A stretch of 64,000 nucleotides of DNA from Brevibacillus_H ginsengisoli (GTDB lineage Bacteria > Bacillota > Bacilli > Brevibacillales > Brevibacillaceae). The position numbers were made by a program, and so were the translations under genes. This document shows positions 42,748 through 51,460 of this stretch, piece after piece. The first letter of the stretch is position 1. Each line of letters begins with the position of its first letter. Location: positions 62,001 to 126,000 of the forward strand of contig NZ_JBNJQR010000007.1 in the NCBI RefSeq assembly GCF_050113715.1, written 5' to 3'. Under the pieces are notes generated by a model. It saw only the letters and a program-made list of their open reading frames with translations. It made no database searches and had not been told where the DNA came from.

Positions 42748-42782
42748 ATGAAATATATACAACCTTTTAAGGAGGAAATCAT

Positions 42783-45296
42783 ATGAGTCGCAAAATTATC
42801 ATCGTTGGGGGAGTGGCAGGCGGTGCCAGCGCCGCAGCTCGTCTTCGTCGATTGAATGAGCAAGATGAAATCATTATGGTAGAACGTAATGAGCATATCT
42901 CTTTTGCCAATTGCGGATTGCCTTACTATATCGGAGGAGTCATTACAGATCGCAACAAGCTGTTGGTGCAAACGGTAGAAGGAATGTCCAATCGCTTTCA
43001 ACTGGATATTCGTAACCTGTGTGAAGTGGTCAAGATCAACCGTGACCGCAAGACGGTAAACATCAAGGATCTGCGCACCGGTAACGAATACGAGGAAAGT
43101 TACGATGTTCTGGTTCTCTCTCCGGGTGCGAGACCGATTCGACCAGCTATCCCTGGGATCGAGGAAGCTGAACACTTGTTTACTCTCCGCAATATACCCG
43201 ATACAGACGCGATCAAATCCTACATCGACGAGCATAAACCGCATCACGCTGTCGTTGTCGGCGGTGGCTTCATTGGCGTAGAGATGGCGGAGAATCTGCG
43301 TGAGCAAGGCATGGACGTGACACTTGTTGAGATGTCCAACCAAGTGATGGCGCCAATCGATTACGAGATGGCTTCTATTGTTCACGAGCATATGCGTGCC
43401 AAAGGAATTGAGCTGGTACTTGAAGATGGCGTTCAAGCGTTCAAGAATAGTGGGCGTCAAATTCAATTGAACAGCGGACGAGAACTAACAACCGATATGA
43501 TCCTGCTCGCCATCGGTGTCCAACCGGAGAATCAATTGGCCAAGGATGCGGAACTAGAACTGGGCGTTCGTGGTGCGATCCGCGTCTCTCCTACCATGCA
43601 AACAAGCGATCCAGCTATTTATGCCATCGGGGATGCTGTCGAGGTCACTGACTACATCAACGGTCAACAGACCATGGTTCCACTCGCTTGGGGAGCCAAC
43701 AGACAAGGAAGACTTGTCGCCGATCACATCAACGGACTTGACGCGACGTACCGCGGCGTGCTTGGAACCTCCATTGCCAAAGTGTTTGAAATGACCGTTG
43801 CCGCAACCGGAAACAATGAAAAAACCTTGAAAAGACTTGGCCTTCCTTACCAAGCGGTTCATATCCATCCGGGTTCTCATGCCGGATACTACCCTGGCGC
43901 AGCGCCCATCTCCTTGAAGCTATTGTTTGATCCGACCAACGGCAAAATTCTCGGGGCTCAAGCAGTTGGTGCCGATGGAGCCGACAAACGCATTGATGTT
44001 ATCGCTACGGCAATCAAGGGTGGCTTGACCGTGGTGGATCTGCCTGACTTGGAGCTTTCTTATGCCCCACCGTATTCCTCTGCGAAGGACCCGGTCAATA
44101 TGGCGGGTTATGTAGCGAGCAACATCTTGGAGGGAATGGTTGAGACCGTACAATGGCATGAGATTGACGATATCATCGCGTCCGGCGGTTTGCTGGTTGA
44201 CGTCCGTGAACCAATTGAATTGGAGGCTGGATTTATCCCTGGGGCGATCAATATTCCGTTGGGACAGATTCGTGATCGAATGAACGAGTTGCCAAAGGAT
44301 CAAACCATCTATGTGTCTTGCCAAGTAGGCTTGCGCGGCTACCTGGCGGCTAGAATCTTATCCCAGTACGGATTTAATGTGAAAAATTTGGACGGTGGCT
44401 ATAAAACCTATGCGGCTGTCGCTCGTTCCAAGCAATCGGAATCATCCAGTCAGGGACCTGCCAGCAATTCATCTGCACCAACTGAGAACGCAACCCAAAC
44501 CGCACCAGTGTCAGAAGACCAGATTTCTGTAGAAATCAACGCTTGCGGATTGCAGTGTCCAGGTCCGATCATGCAGGTTTTCCGAGCGATGGAATCCATG
44601 CAGGACGGTCAGATTCTTCAGGTGAAAGCCACAGACCCCGGATTTGCCAGTGACCTTAAGGCATGGTGCGTGAAAACAGGCAATCATTTCATCCAATCCG
44701 ATTATCAGGATAAAGTTTGTACAGCATTGATTCAAAAAAAAAAGCTACAAGCACCCGCTAATCAATTGAATCAACCCATGCATCCACTCCAAGCCAACCT
44801 GGTTCCACAACCGCCAAACACTGAGAAGGACGGAGCCACATTGGTAGTATTTAGCGGTGAGTTGGATAAGGCAATCGCTTCTTTCATCATTGCGACAGGC
44901 TCGGCCGCGATGGGCAAAAAGGTTACGATGTTCTTCACGTTCTGGGGTCTGAACATTTTGCGTAAAGCGGATGCCCCTACTGTCGAGAAGCAACCAATGG
45001 AAAAAATGCTTGGAGCCATGATGCCAAAAGGACCAAGTCAACTGCCTCTGTCCAAAATGAATATGGGTGGTCTAGGAACTAAAATGATGAAAAACGTCAT
45101 GGAACAAAAAAATGTAGACTCCCTTGAATGCTTGATGAAAACCGCACAGGAAGCTGGCGTCAAGTTCGTCGCCTGCACGATGAGCATGGACGTAATGGGA
45201 ATTAAAAAAGAAGAGCTGATTGACGGAATAGATTACGCGGGAGTCGCCACTTATTTGGGCGATGCCGAGAATTCCGGGTTGAATTTGTTTATATAA
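42783..45296 (+). CDS. CoA-disulfide reductase - rhodanese - TusA - DsrE-like four-domain fusion
   Basis: An 837-residue fusion. Domain 1 (1-445) is a CoADR-type flavoprotein: IIIVGGVAGGASAAA for FAD, the redox Cys44 in HISFANCGLPYY, and a second nucleotide site VVVGGGFIGVEMAE. Domain 2 (455-545) is rhodanese with Cys513 in VSCQVGLRG. Domain 3 (580-650) is TusA-like with CGLQCPGP (active Cys592, extra Cys588). Domain 4 (680-837) is DsrE-like. The chain of thiol sites fits persulfide or polysulfide reduction and sulfur relay in the cytoplasm. The upstream CstR-type operator supports reactive-sulfur induction. It stands alone between terminators. Confidence 0.93.
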   Translation: MSRKIIIVGGVAGGASAAARLRRLNEQDEIIMVERNEHISFANCGLPYYIGGVITDRNKLLVQTVEGMSNRFQLDIRNLCEVVKINRDRKTVNIKDLRTGNEYEESYDVLVLSPGARPIRPAIPGIEEAEHLFTLRNIPDTDAIKSYIDEHKPHHAVVVGGGFIGVEMAENLREQGMDVTLVEMSNQVMAPIDYEMASIVHEHMRAKGIELVLEDGVQAFKNSGRQIQLNSGRELTTDMILLAIGVQPENQLAKDAELELGVRGAIRVSPTMQTSDPAIYAIGDAVEVTDYINGQQTMVPLAWGANRQGRLVADHINGLDATYRGVLGTSIAKVFEMTVAATGNNEKTLKRLGLPYQAVHIHPGSHAGYYPGAAPISLKLLFDPTNGKILGAQAVGADGADKRIDVIATAIKGGLTVVDLPDLELSYAPPYSSAKDPVNMAGYVASNILEGMVETVQWHEIDDIIASGGLLVDVREPIELEAGFIPGAINIPLGQIRDRMNELPKDQTIYVSCQVGLRGYLAARILSQYGFNVKNLDGGYKTYAAVARSKQSESSSQGPASNSSAPTENATQTAPVSEDQISVEINACGLQCPGPIMQVFRAMESMQDGQILQVKATDPGFASDLKAWCVKTGNHFIQSDYQDKVCTALIQKKKLQAPANQLNQPMHPLQANLVPQPPNTEKDGATLVVFSGELDKAIASFIIATGSAAMGKKVTMFFTFWGLNILRKADAPTVEKQPMEKMLGAMMPKGPSQLPLSKMNMGGLGTKMMKNVMEQKNVDSLECLMKTAQEAGVKFVACTMSMDVMGIKKEELIDGIDYAGVATYLGDAENSGLNLFI

Positions 45297-45318
45297 ACAT
45301 TCGTTAATATGTAGAGCA

Positions 45319-45350
45319 AGCCGCTGGAAGTGTGACCAGCGGCTTTTTAA
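45319..45350. terminator. Terminator after the sulfur fusion gene
   Basis: AGCCGCTGG and CCAGCGGCT with a nine-base loop, then TTTTTAAT on the plus strand. Confidence 0.85.
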
Positions 45351-45375
45351 TATGGTACGTTCGTATTCTTCCGTT

Positions 45376-46749
45376 TTACCAATTCAATGGTATTTTGATT
45401 TCTGTTGGGTTCTCCTGATTCTTGACCGTTTCCAAGATCGCATGGAAGGTTAGTCCTTTGGTAGTTGGAAGCACAGGGTACTCCGCAATAAGTTCCACAG
45501 GCTCCTTTTTTGTCCGTTGCGGGATTTTCGTAACCCCGTATTCCTTGCCTGCCTGATCCTGTAAAATCAACGTGAGTTGCAGATTTTTCATATGATCTAG
45601 CTCATAGTGAACCAGTGTTTTGTTGTCCTTTTGCTCTACGGCTATAATCTTGATTGTCCCAAACTCTCCACCATCCAATTGAAGAGGATATAGCCCTTTA
45701 CTTGTCGCTTTTATTTCTTTTGTAATGATGTCTTTGGGATTGATTATACTTTGACTGCCAGGTATAAGAACGAGATACTGCGGTTTAGGGTTGTAAGCTG
45801 AAAGCGGTCCATAAATCATTCGATGGGTTAGACTTTCTCGACCCGTCTTGGCATTTACACGGAAGTCTTCCCCACCACCGCCACCACCTTCCAAAGCGGA
45901 TCCCCAGTCATCTTTCACGTTCAGATTGAGCTTATCCCAAGTTCCTTTTGGACCTGTAGCTTCTACTAGAACTTCAGTGGATACAGGTGAGACCATAACC
46001 TTTTTGACGTGAATCTCATAGTCTTTGTAAGTAGCTGTTACAGAAGGGTTCAATTCCTTGATCTTTCTAGCCATTGATTTTTTGTCTACCGGAACGGATA
46101 CGTCCCATTTCCCCTCTTTTCCAGCGATATTGTTAATCGCCAAATTAACGGTAAAATTGTCCGGGAGTGATGAGCTTGTAATGGTAATAGCCCCCCGGTA
46201 TACGTTCTCTCCTACCTTTTCGTTGGCAGTCGAATCAACCATCATGAAGTCTGTTTTGACTCCTTTGATTTTGCTTTCGACAATCATTGGAATCTCTTTC
46301 TCTTGGACAGAGTTTTCCATCTGTAGCTCATAGCCAATAGCCATACGAGCACCATCATAAAACACATCGGTGATATTCAGTGTGATTCCTTGGTCTTTCA
46401 CAGCATAATGAACATGATTGGATAGTCCAAGTCGGTCGATCTCGTCCCAGCCTCTGTCATAAATGATCCCTGGTTGTTGGTAGAGTCCCGATAGAAAAGG
46501 AACTTGTTGGAGCACACTGGCTACCGTAGGCGAAACAAATCCGGCTGATGTCAAACCAACAACAGTAATTCCAGCTACAGCAGCAGCTGTGCCCCATTTT
46601 TTTCTACGCGGATAATTAAGAGTTTGGGTAGTGTTGCGGTTCGTTTTCAAATGCGTCTCCCAAACTTGTTCAAAGGAAAGACTAGACTCCTGTTCTTTTA
46701 CCAGGTCGGTCATCATGTTATGTAAATTCCGTTCATCCATTTGCTTCAT
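45376..46749 (-). CDS. DUF4179-domain anti-sigma factor
   Basis: A 457-residue single-pass protein. Cytoplasmic N-terminal about 60 residues contact the sigma factor; a helix AAAVAGITVVGLTSAGFV (about 55-72) crosses the membrane; the rest is extracellular and includes the DUF4179 domain. It overlaps the sigma gene by 17 bases, so the two are coupled. The signal released by cell-envelope stress is unknown. Stretch GGGGGGEDFRV is a notable Gly run within the external part. Confidence 0.87.
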   Translation of the reverse strand: MKQMDERNLHNMMTDLVKEQESSLSFEQVWETHLKTNRNTTQTLNYPRRKKWGTAAAVAGITVVGLTSAGFVSPTVASVLQQVPFLSGLYQQPGIIYDRGWDEIDRLGLSNHVHYAVKDQGITLNITDVFYDGARMAIGYELQMENSVQEKEIPMIVESKIKGVKTDFMMVDSTANEKVGENVYRGAITITSSSLPDNFTVNLAINNIAGKEGKWDVSVPVDKKSMARKIKELNPSVTATYKDYEIHVKKVMVSPVSTEVLVEATGPKGTWDKLNLNVKDDWGSALEGGGGGGEDFRVNAKTGRESLTHRMIYGPLSAYNPKPQYLVLIPGSQSIINPKDIITKEIKATSKGLYPLQLDGGEFGTIKIIAVEQKDNKTLVHYELDHMKNLQLTLILQDQAGKEYGVTKIPQRTKKEPVELIAEYPVLPTTKGLTFHAILETVKNQENPTEIKIPLNW

Positions 46750-47275
46750 TATGGTTCACCACCTCACAAATTAGCTGTAACTTTTCAACGGATACCTTCT
46801 TCCTTAAATGCTTCAGGGCGCAATTCAATCTCGATTTACATGTCCCAATGGGGATCTGTAAAATGGTAGCTATTTCGGCCAATTGCAATTCAGCATAGTA
46901 GCGTAAAACGAGGATTTCCTTACTTTTCACTGGGAGCACTTGAATCAGCTTCCACAAGGCTTGTTGGGTTTCATTCTGGATATATGAGTCTTCAACCGAA
47001 TCCCTCGCTCGAATAGAAGGAAAAAAATCAGTAAGCACTTGCCATTTGTTTTTGCGAAGAAGATTACGCGTAACATTGACGGTGATCGCACTAATCCAAG
47101 GCTGAATCGGCTTTGTTTGATCGAACAAGTCGTATTTTTGATAAATCCGCAAAAAAGTTTCCTGAACCGCGTCATCTGCCAAGGTCTTCGATCTGGTGAT
47201 GAGATAGGCCATGCGAAAAACAAATGGGGAATACATTTCAAAAAGCTCCTGGGCTTTTACTTTAGAAATCAGCAT
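46733..47275 (-). CDS. ECF-type RNA polymerase sigma factor
   Basis: A 180-residue sigma factor. Region 2 is MAYLITRSKTLADDAVQETF with LRIYQKYDLF, region 4 LPVKSKEILVLRYYAELQLA then EIATILQIPIGTCKSRL. Its anti-sigma factor follows. A possible autoregulatory promoter lies upstream: GAACCTTT with GTATAA about 17 bases later on the minus strand, but ECF -10 elements are variable and this is weak. Confidence 0.9.
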   Translation of the reverse strand: MLISKVKAQELFEMYSPFVFRMAYLITRSKTLADDAVQETFLRIYQKYDLFDQTKPIQPWISAITVNVTRNLLRKNKWQVLTDFFPSIRARDSVEDSYIQNETQQALWKLIQVLPVKSKEILVLRYYAELQLAEIATILQIPIGTCKSRLNCALKHLRKKVSVEKLQLICEVVNHNEANG

Positions 47276-47371
47276 GGATCATTCATGAACCTCCTTTATT
47301 GTGGCGTTTCGTTATGTTTTACAGAACTTATACACTTTGAGAAACGAAAAGGTTCATCATAAAAAAAAGAT

Positions 47372-47403
47372 TTGACCCTGACACTAATGTGAGGGTTTAT
47401 AAT
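47372..47403 (+). promoter_or_regulatory. MerR-type promoter with 20-base spacer and operator
   Basis: TTGACC and TATAAT stand 20 bases apart, longer than the normal 17, which is the hallmark of MerR-activated promoters. The spacer (47375-47396) is an imperfect 22-base dyad, ACCCTnACAnTAnTGTnAGGGT. Confidence 0.8.
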
Positions 47404-47437
47404 GATCACACGAACTTCATCACAGGGAGTTGAGCAC

Positions 47438-47830
47438 GTGAAAATCGGGGAATTGTCCAAATTGACCGGAGTCAGTATTCGATCCTTACGCTATTACGAA
47501 CAGCAAGGTTTGATTACACCCATCCGACTGGAAAATGGATATCGCGAATATCATAATCTGGCGGTCGAACAAGTTAATACGATTACGTTTTATCTGGGGC
47601 TCGGACTGTCTACGGAGCAAATAGCTGGATTCTTGCATTGTGTGCTCAAGAATAAAGAGGAGTTCTGCCAGGAGATTCTCCCCATCTACAAGCAGAAGCT
47701 TGCGGAAATCGAGAAGCAGATCCAGACGCTTACGATGATTAAAACCAATTTGGAAGAACGGATTCACTCTATTCAAACCGAAAACATACAATCAACGGAA
47801 GAGTCATTCCCTGTGACCCAAACTAAATAA
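47438..47830 (+). CDS. MerR-family regulator
   Basis: A 130-residue MerR regulator. The winged helix has VKIGELSKLTGVSIRSLRYY EQQGLI and the coiled coil has Cys in FLHCVLKNKEEFCQ, two Cys about twelve residues apart. GTG at 47438 is used because GGGAG precedes it and the apparent ATG at 47402 lies in the -10 box. It is followed 21 bases later by thioredoxin, so the pair looks like a redox or thiol stress response operon with MerR controlling its own promoter. Confidence 0.9.
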   Translation: MKIGELSKLTGVSIRSLRYYEQQGLITPIRLENGYREYHNLAVEQVNTITFYLGLGLSTEQIAGFLHCVLKNKEEFCQEILPIYKQKLAEIEKQIQTLTMIKTNLEERIHSIQTENIQSTEESFPVTQTK

Positions 47831-47851
47831 TGAACTGAGGAGGAAAACAAA

Positions 47852-48166
47852 ATGGTTCTTAAATTAACAAAAGAAACCTTTTCCGAACAAATTAAACAAG
47901 GGGTTGCACTAGTAGATTTTGGCGCTCCGTGGTGTGCTCCCTGCCGTATGCTCGACCCGATCATCAATGAGTTGGCCGTAGAATTTGAGTCTAGCGCCAC
48001 CATTGCCAAGGTCAACGTAGACGATCAGCCGGAGCTGGCGTCTAGATTTAGTGTAATGGGTCTACCAACCGTAATTTTGTTTAAAGACGGCACTCCGGTT
48101 GATGCTCTGCGCGGACTTCAAAGCAAAGACGTGTTGAAGTCAAGTCTGCTTTCCCAGCTTGGATAA
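47852..48166 (+). CDS. Thioredoxin
   Basis: A 104-residue thioredoxin. FGAPWCAPCRMLDPIINEL has Cys28 and Cys31; the Gly-Pro-type middle residues are Ala-Pro. MGLPTVILFKDG holds the cis-Pro (76 region). It reduces protein disulfides in the cytoplasm. Co-transcribed with a MerR regulator and ends at a terminator. This is probably a second, stress-linked thioredoxin, as trxA is usually elsewhere. Confidence 0.93.
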   Translation: MVLKLTKETFSEQIKQGVALVDFGAPWCAPCRMLDPIINELAVEFESSATIAKVNVDDQPELASRFSVMGLPTVILFKDGTPVDALRGLQSKDVLKSSLLSQLG

Positions 48167-48188
48167 GCGGGACGAAATATAAAATATG

Positions 48189-48232
48189 AAGCACAAGAAT
48201 AGTCTGTATGGACTGTACTTGTGCTTTTTTAT
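48189..48232 (+). terminator. Rho-independent terminator
   Basis: AAGCACAAG (48189-48197) and CTTGTGCTT (48218-48226), with an inner AGTC/GACT pairing, then TTTT. Confidence 0.85.
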
Positions 48233-48249
48233 ATCGATTAGCTTTATGT

Positions 48250-48471
48250 TTACATTTTTCCTTGTCTGATCCAAGACACAATTTTATAAGAGCCAAATAA
48301 AGCAACCACTAGTACAGCAATGAGAGTGATCATCCAAATACCCAACCTGTTACTCTCACTTAATTCTGTAAGGTTTGTAATCACAAAGTAACCAACCACG
48401 AGTAAACCTAGATATAAGAATACATTTGGGATCATCCAGGCAATTCTAAGCTTCACATTTTTCTTACCCAT
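48250..48471 (-). CDS. Small two-helix membrane protein
   Basis: A 73-residue protein with two hydrophobic helices (about 12-33 and 44-65) and a basic C-terminus SYKIVSWIRQGKM. GGAGGTAAAGA precedes the ATG. I do not recognise a family. Confidence 0.75.
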   Translation of the reverse strand: MGKKNVKLRIAWMIPNVFLYLGLLVVGYFVITNLTELSESNRLGIWMITLIAVLVVALFGSYKIVSWIRQGKM

Positions 48472-48619
48472 TCTTTACCTCCTAATAATTAAACAGATTT
48501 AGAAGTTTCAGAAATTGAATACACGCAGGAGAAGAATCCTACTTGTTTCATCACAGTCCTAGCATATCTCTCCTTTGGTACATAATTCTCCTTTTGGTAA
48601 GGAAACAATATCCCTTGAG

Positions 48620-48626
48620 CATACTA
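48620..48626 (+). promoter_or_regulatory. Possible sigma-G -10 element
   Basis: CATACTA matches the sigma-G -10 consensus, 37 bases before the pdaA-like ATG. The -35 is not clear. pdaA of B. subtilis is expressed in the forespore, which supports the idea. Confidence 0.3.
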
Positions 48627-48663
48627 AACGGCATAACTTATGAAGCCAAGGGGTGTTTACAGC

Positions 48664-49443
48664 ATGAAGCGTATTCTCTTGTTCACGCTCTCCATTCTGC
48701 TTTTAGGCTCGTTCCTTCTGACGACGGCTAGCGCCAATCAAGCAAGCTCGTATCATTTTGGTTTCAAAAAGAGTAAAAATGGTGAGCTGCCCTCTATCGA
48801 TCAGGAAGGGTTTAAACCGATTCTGGCGAAAAATGGCTCTATCTTTCTGGGGGACACGTCCAAAAAAGAACTCTATCTCACCTTTGATAATGGATATGAG
48901 AATGGATTTACCGCCAAAATTCTCGACGTACTGAAAGAAAAAAAGGTGCCCGCCATTTTTTTTGTCACGGGCCACTATGCGAAGGATCAGCCAGAGCTGA
49001 TGAAGCGGATGGTACAGGAAGGTCATCTGATTGGGAATCACTCATGGAGTCATCCAGACATGACGAATATCGCTGAGAGTCGCATAAAAGAAGAGCTGGA
49101 GAAGGTAAAAGCGGAGGTCGCTCAAGTCACAGGCCAACAAAATATGAGCTATCTGCGTCCGCCAAGAGGCATTTTTAATGAGCGATCTCTTGCGGTAAGT
49201 AAAAGCATGGGCTATACGAGCGTATTTTGGTCTATCGCCTACAAGGATTGGGATACCAAAACGCAAAAAGGCTGGAAGTACGCCTACGATCAGGTGATGG
49301 CGCAGCTGCACCCGGGAGCAGTGATCCTCCTTCACTCCGTTTCCGAGGATAATGCTCAGGCCCTAGGTTCCATTATTGACGCCGCACGCAAACAAGGCTA
49401 CGAATTTAAAAGCCTTACCCAACTAACCGTCAAACAACCGTAA
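48664..49443 (+). CDS. pdaA: Delta-lactam biosynthetic de-N-acetylase (PdaA-like)
   Basis: A 259-residue exported protein. A signal peptide (about 1-24) precedes a polysaccharide deacetylase domain with ELYLTFDNGYENGFTAKILD (the PdaA form, TFDNG in place of TFDDG), GNHSWSHPDMTN for the metal His pair, RPPRG, and LHPGAVILLH. The enzyme prepares muramic delta-lactam in the spore cortex. ATG at 48664 has AAGGGGTG upstream; a longer frame to 48640 lies before the signal peptide. Confidence 0.92.
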   Translation: MKRILLFTLSILLLGSFLLTTASANQASSYHFGFKKSKNGELPSIDQEGFKPILAKNGSIFLGDTSKKELYLTFDNGYENGFTAKILDVLKEKKVPAIFFVTGHYAKDQPELMKRMVQEGHLIGNHSWSHPDMTNIAESRIKEELEKVKAEVAQVTGQQNMSYLRPPRGIFNERSLAVSKSMGYTSVFWSIAYKDWDTKTQKGWKYAYDQVMAQLHPGAVILLHSVSEDNAQALGSIIDAARKQGYEFKSLTQLTVKQP

Positions 49444-49452
49444 TGTTCGTGT

Positions 49453-49497
49453 TGATGCCCATTGTCACCGTCTGGTAGCCAATGGGCATCAGTTTTT
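49453..49497. terminator. Bidirectional terminator
   Basis: TGATGCCCATTG (49453-49464) and CAATGGGCATCA (49480-49491) with a T-run on the plus side; convergent genes pdaA and the SgrR-type gene end here. Confidence 0.85.
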
Positions 49498-51352
49498 AAT
49501 TGGTACTCATCGGGTGCCGAAACCAAAGCAGGCGGTACTCTAGCCAGCCCTGAGCATTCACCATGACGTCACGCAACTCTGGATGAGCAACCACCTGATA
49601 TTGATTGCGGTACAAGGGGATAACCGCCCGCTCCGCCAGCAGTCGCTCCTCGATCCGCCGAAAAGCGTGAAGCCGCTCTTCTGAAGTCGTATAGGTAAGC
49701 AATTGTTTGATTGTCGATTGAACAAAATGAGAGAGCTCTTGACCCAGATGATTAATAACAAAGCTGTTGGCGGTAAGCAGCATCTCCAAAAAAGAAACTT
49801 CACACAGCTCGTCCATTGTAGCGCTGTCGTGAATGATGTCCGCCTCTCGAATACAATCAACCTCCATCATAGTTTGTGGTTCATAGAAGTACGGCTCCAA
49901 CTGGATTCCATACTCGGCGCACAGTTGCTTGAGCCAGGTGGCGTCTTCTACATGGTCGGCATCCTCAAAGGTATGCAGGCGGATGACTTCCCCCTTGTAG
50001 CTTTCCTTTATCAGCTTCTCGATCGGAACGGAAGACCTTTTACTCTCTTTTACTGTCACATGAAACAGTCCGTAAGCAGGTTCATGACGAGATCCTCCAA
50101 GCGCGCTCACCATCCTTTGTTGATCAATGATTCGAGCGAACGCTTCACGAAAGCTTGGATTTTGCATGGGCCCCGCTTTGGACTGATTCAGGCTGAGGAA
50201 GGTCAGATTCCTCTCCAGATGCTGTGTACGAGAGCGACTTACGTCTTGTTGGAGGCTGTTGATGTCTGAATTCATCCCGTTCTCATAATAGACATCCTCT
50301 TTTCGTTCTGAGGAATTCCCTGAATCCTCCCCTAACTCTGGCACCACCCACCATTCAATTCGATCCAGATGCGCTCGCTCACGAAAGTAAGACTCGAACG
50401 CTTCCAGCACGATCATTGATGGATCATTCCTCGTTAATTTAAACGGCCCGGTTCCAATGAGAAGCGTAGGTACCAGATCGTGTTCTTGATCCGCCAACAG
50501 CTGGTTCGGCAGGATACTTAATCGTTCGTGGGTCAACAGCTGCAGGAAGAGTGCGTTCGGTTCTTTTAATTTGAACTGTACGGTTAAGTCATTGATCACG
50601 AGAATCTCACGGACACTATGCATCAGCCACTGGTAAGGAGTGGACTTCGCTGAAGACGTATCGTTTGGATCGGGTAGCTTGTTCATGAAGCGTTCCAGCG
50701 AATATTTGACGTCATGTGCGGTAAGCCTTCGTCCGTTGTGAAACAAGACACCCTTGCGCAAATAAAACGTCCAGACTTTTGCGTCCTCGCTGATCTCCCA
50801 AGCGTGAGCCAGATGGGGTTCTAAGCGTTTTGTTTCTGGTTCATAGCGCACCAGTGTGTCGCATACTTGCTTAATTATGTGTCCCTCCGACCTCATCCAA
50901 TAGAATGCCGGATCAAGCGACAGCAACGGTCGGAAAAAGGACAACCGCAACGTATCAAGTTGCCCGGCTTCGAATGATTCGCTGTGATAGCCAAATTGAC
51001 TTTTTAGCCAAAAGTGAAATTGCTCCGAGAGCCGGGGAACTTCATGAGCGTATTCATCAATCAGTTCTCTTGCTTGGCGGATTTGACCGCTAAATACCCT
51101 CTCTTTGGCTTTTCTTAAAATTAGTTCTTCAGGAAGAATCTGAAAAGTAATGGTTGAGTGATTCCCTCTCCCACGCCCTGGTTGCCACGTGATCCAGTTC
51201 TCTTCCTCCAGTCGCTTCACAATCAGCTTGGCATTGCGAGCTGTGCAACAGAGGACTAAAGAGAGTTCATCCACTGTAATCGACCGACACTCTCCTATCT
51301 GATGATTCTGAATGGAATGGATAAGGCGAATATAATGCGCAATCATCTGCAT
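49496..51352 (-). CDS. SgrR-family regulator with solute-binding domain
   Basis: A 618-residue protein with an N-terminal helix-turn-helix (ITVDELSLVLCCTARNAKLI) and then a periplasmic-binding-type domain (VWTFYLRKGVLFHNGRRL, PNALFLQLLTHERLSILPN). This is the SgrR layout in which the cytosolic binding domain senses a small molecule. ATG at 51352 follows GGGAGG; an upstream extension lacks a site. It is divergent from an MFS transporter, matching the SgrR-setA type arrangement. Confidence 0.88.
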   Translation of the reverse strand: MQMIAHYIRLIHSIQNHQIGECRSITVDELSLVLCCTARNAKLIVKRLEEENWITWQPGRGRGNHSTITFQILPEELILRKAKERVFSGQIRQARELIDEYAHEVPRLSEQFHFWLKSQFGYHSESFEAGQLDTLRLSFFRPLLSLDPAFYWMRSEGHIIKQVCDTLVRYEPETKRLEPHLAHAWEISEDAKVWTFYLRKGVLFHNGRRLTAHDVKYSLERFMNKLPDPNDTSSAKSTPYQWLMHSVREILVINDLTVQFKLKEPNALFLQLLTHERLSILPNQLLADQEHDLVPTLLIGTGPFKLTRNDPSMIVLEAFESYFRERAHLDRIEWWVVPELGEDSGNSSERKEDVYYENGMNSDINSLQQDVSRSRTQHLERNLTFLSLNQSKAGPMQNPSFREAFARIIDQQRMVSALGGSRHEPAYGLFHVTVKESKRSSVPIEKLIKESYKGEVIRLHTFEDADHVEDATWLKQLCAEYGIQLEPYFYEPQTMMEVDCIREADIIHDSATMDELCEVSFLEMLLTANSFVINHLGQELSHFVQSTIKQLLTYTTSEERLHAFRRIEERLLAERAVIPLYRNQYQVVAHPELRDVMVNAQGWLEYRLLWFRHPMSTN

Positions 51353-51460
51353 GAGAACGGCCTCCCGATAAAACATGAAAAATACGCAAGCCAGATCCTT
51401 CTCTTTTTCCCAGCTTGCTTCTCATCTATTGTTAGTCCAAAAGAGAAAGGGACTTCTTGT

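Noticed and set aside
42672..43466. 264-codon minus-strand frame opposite the sulfur fusion gene
   Set aside because: Antisense to conserved domain motifs and spans the promoter and terminator region; no ribosome site.
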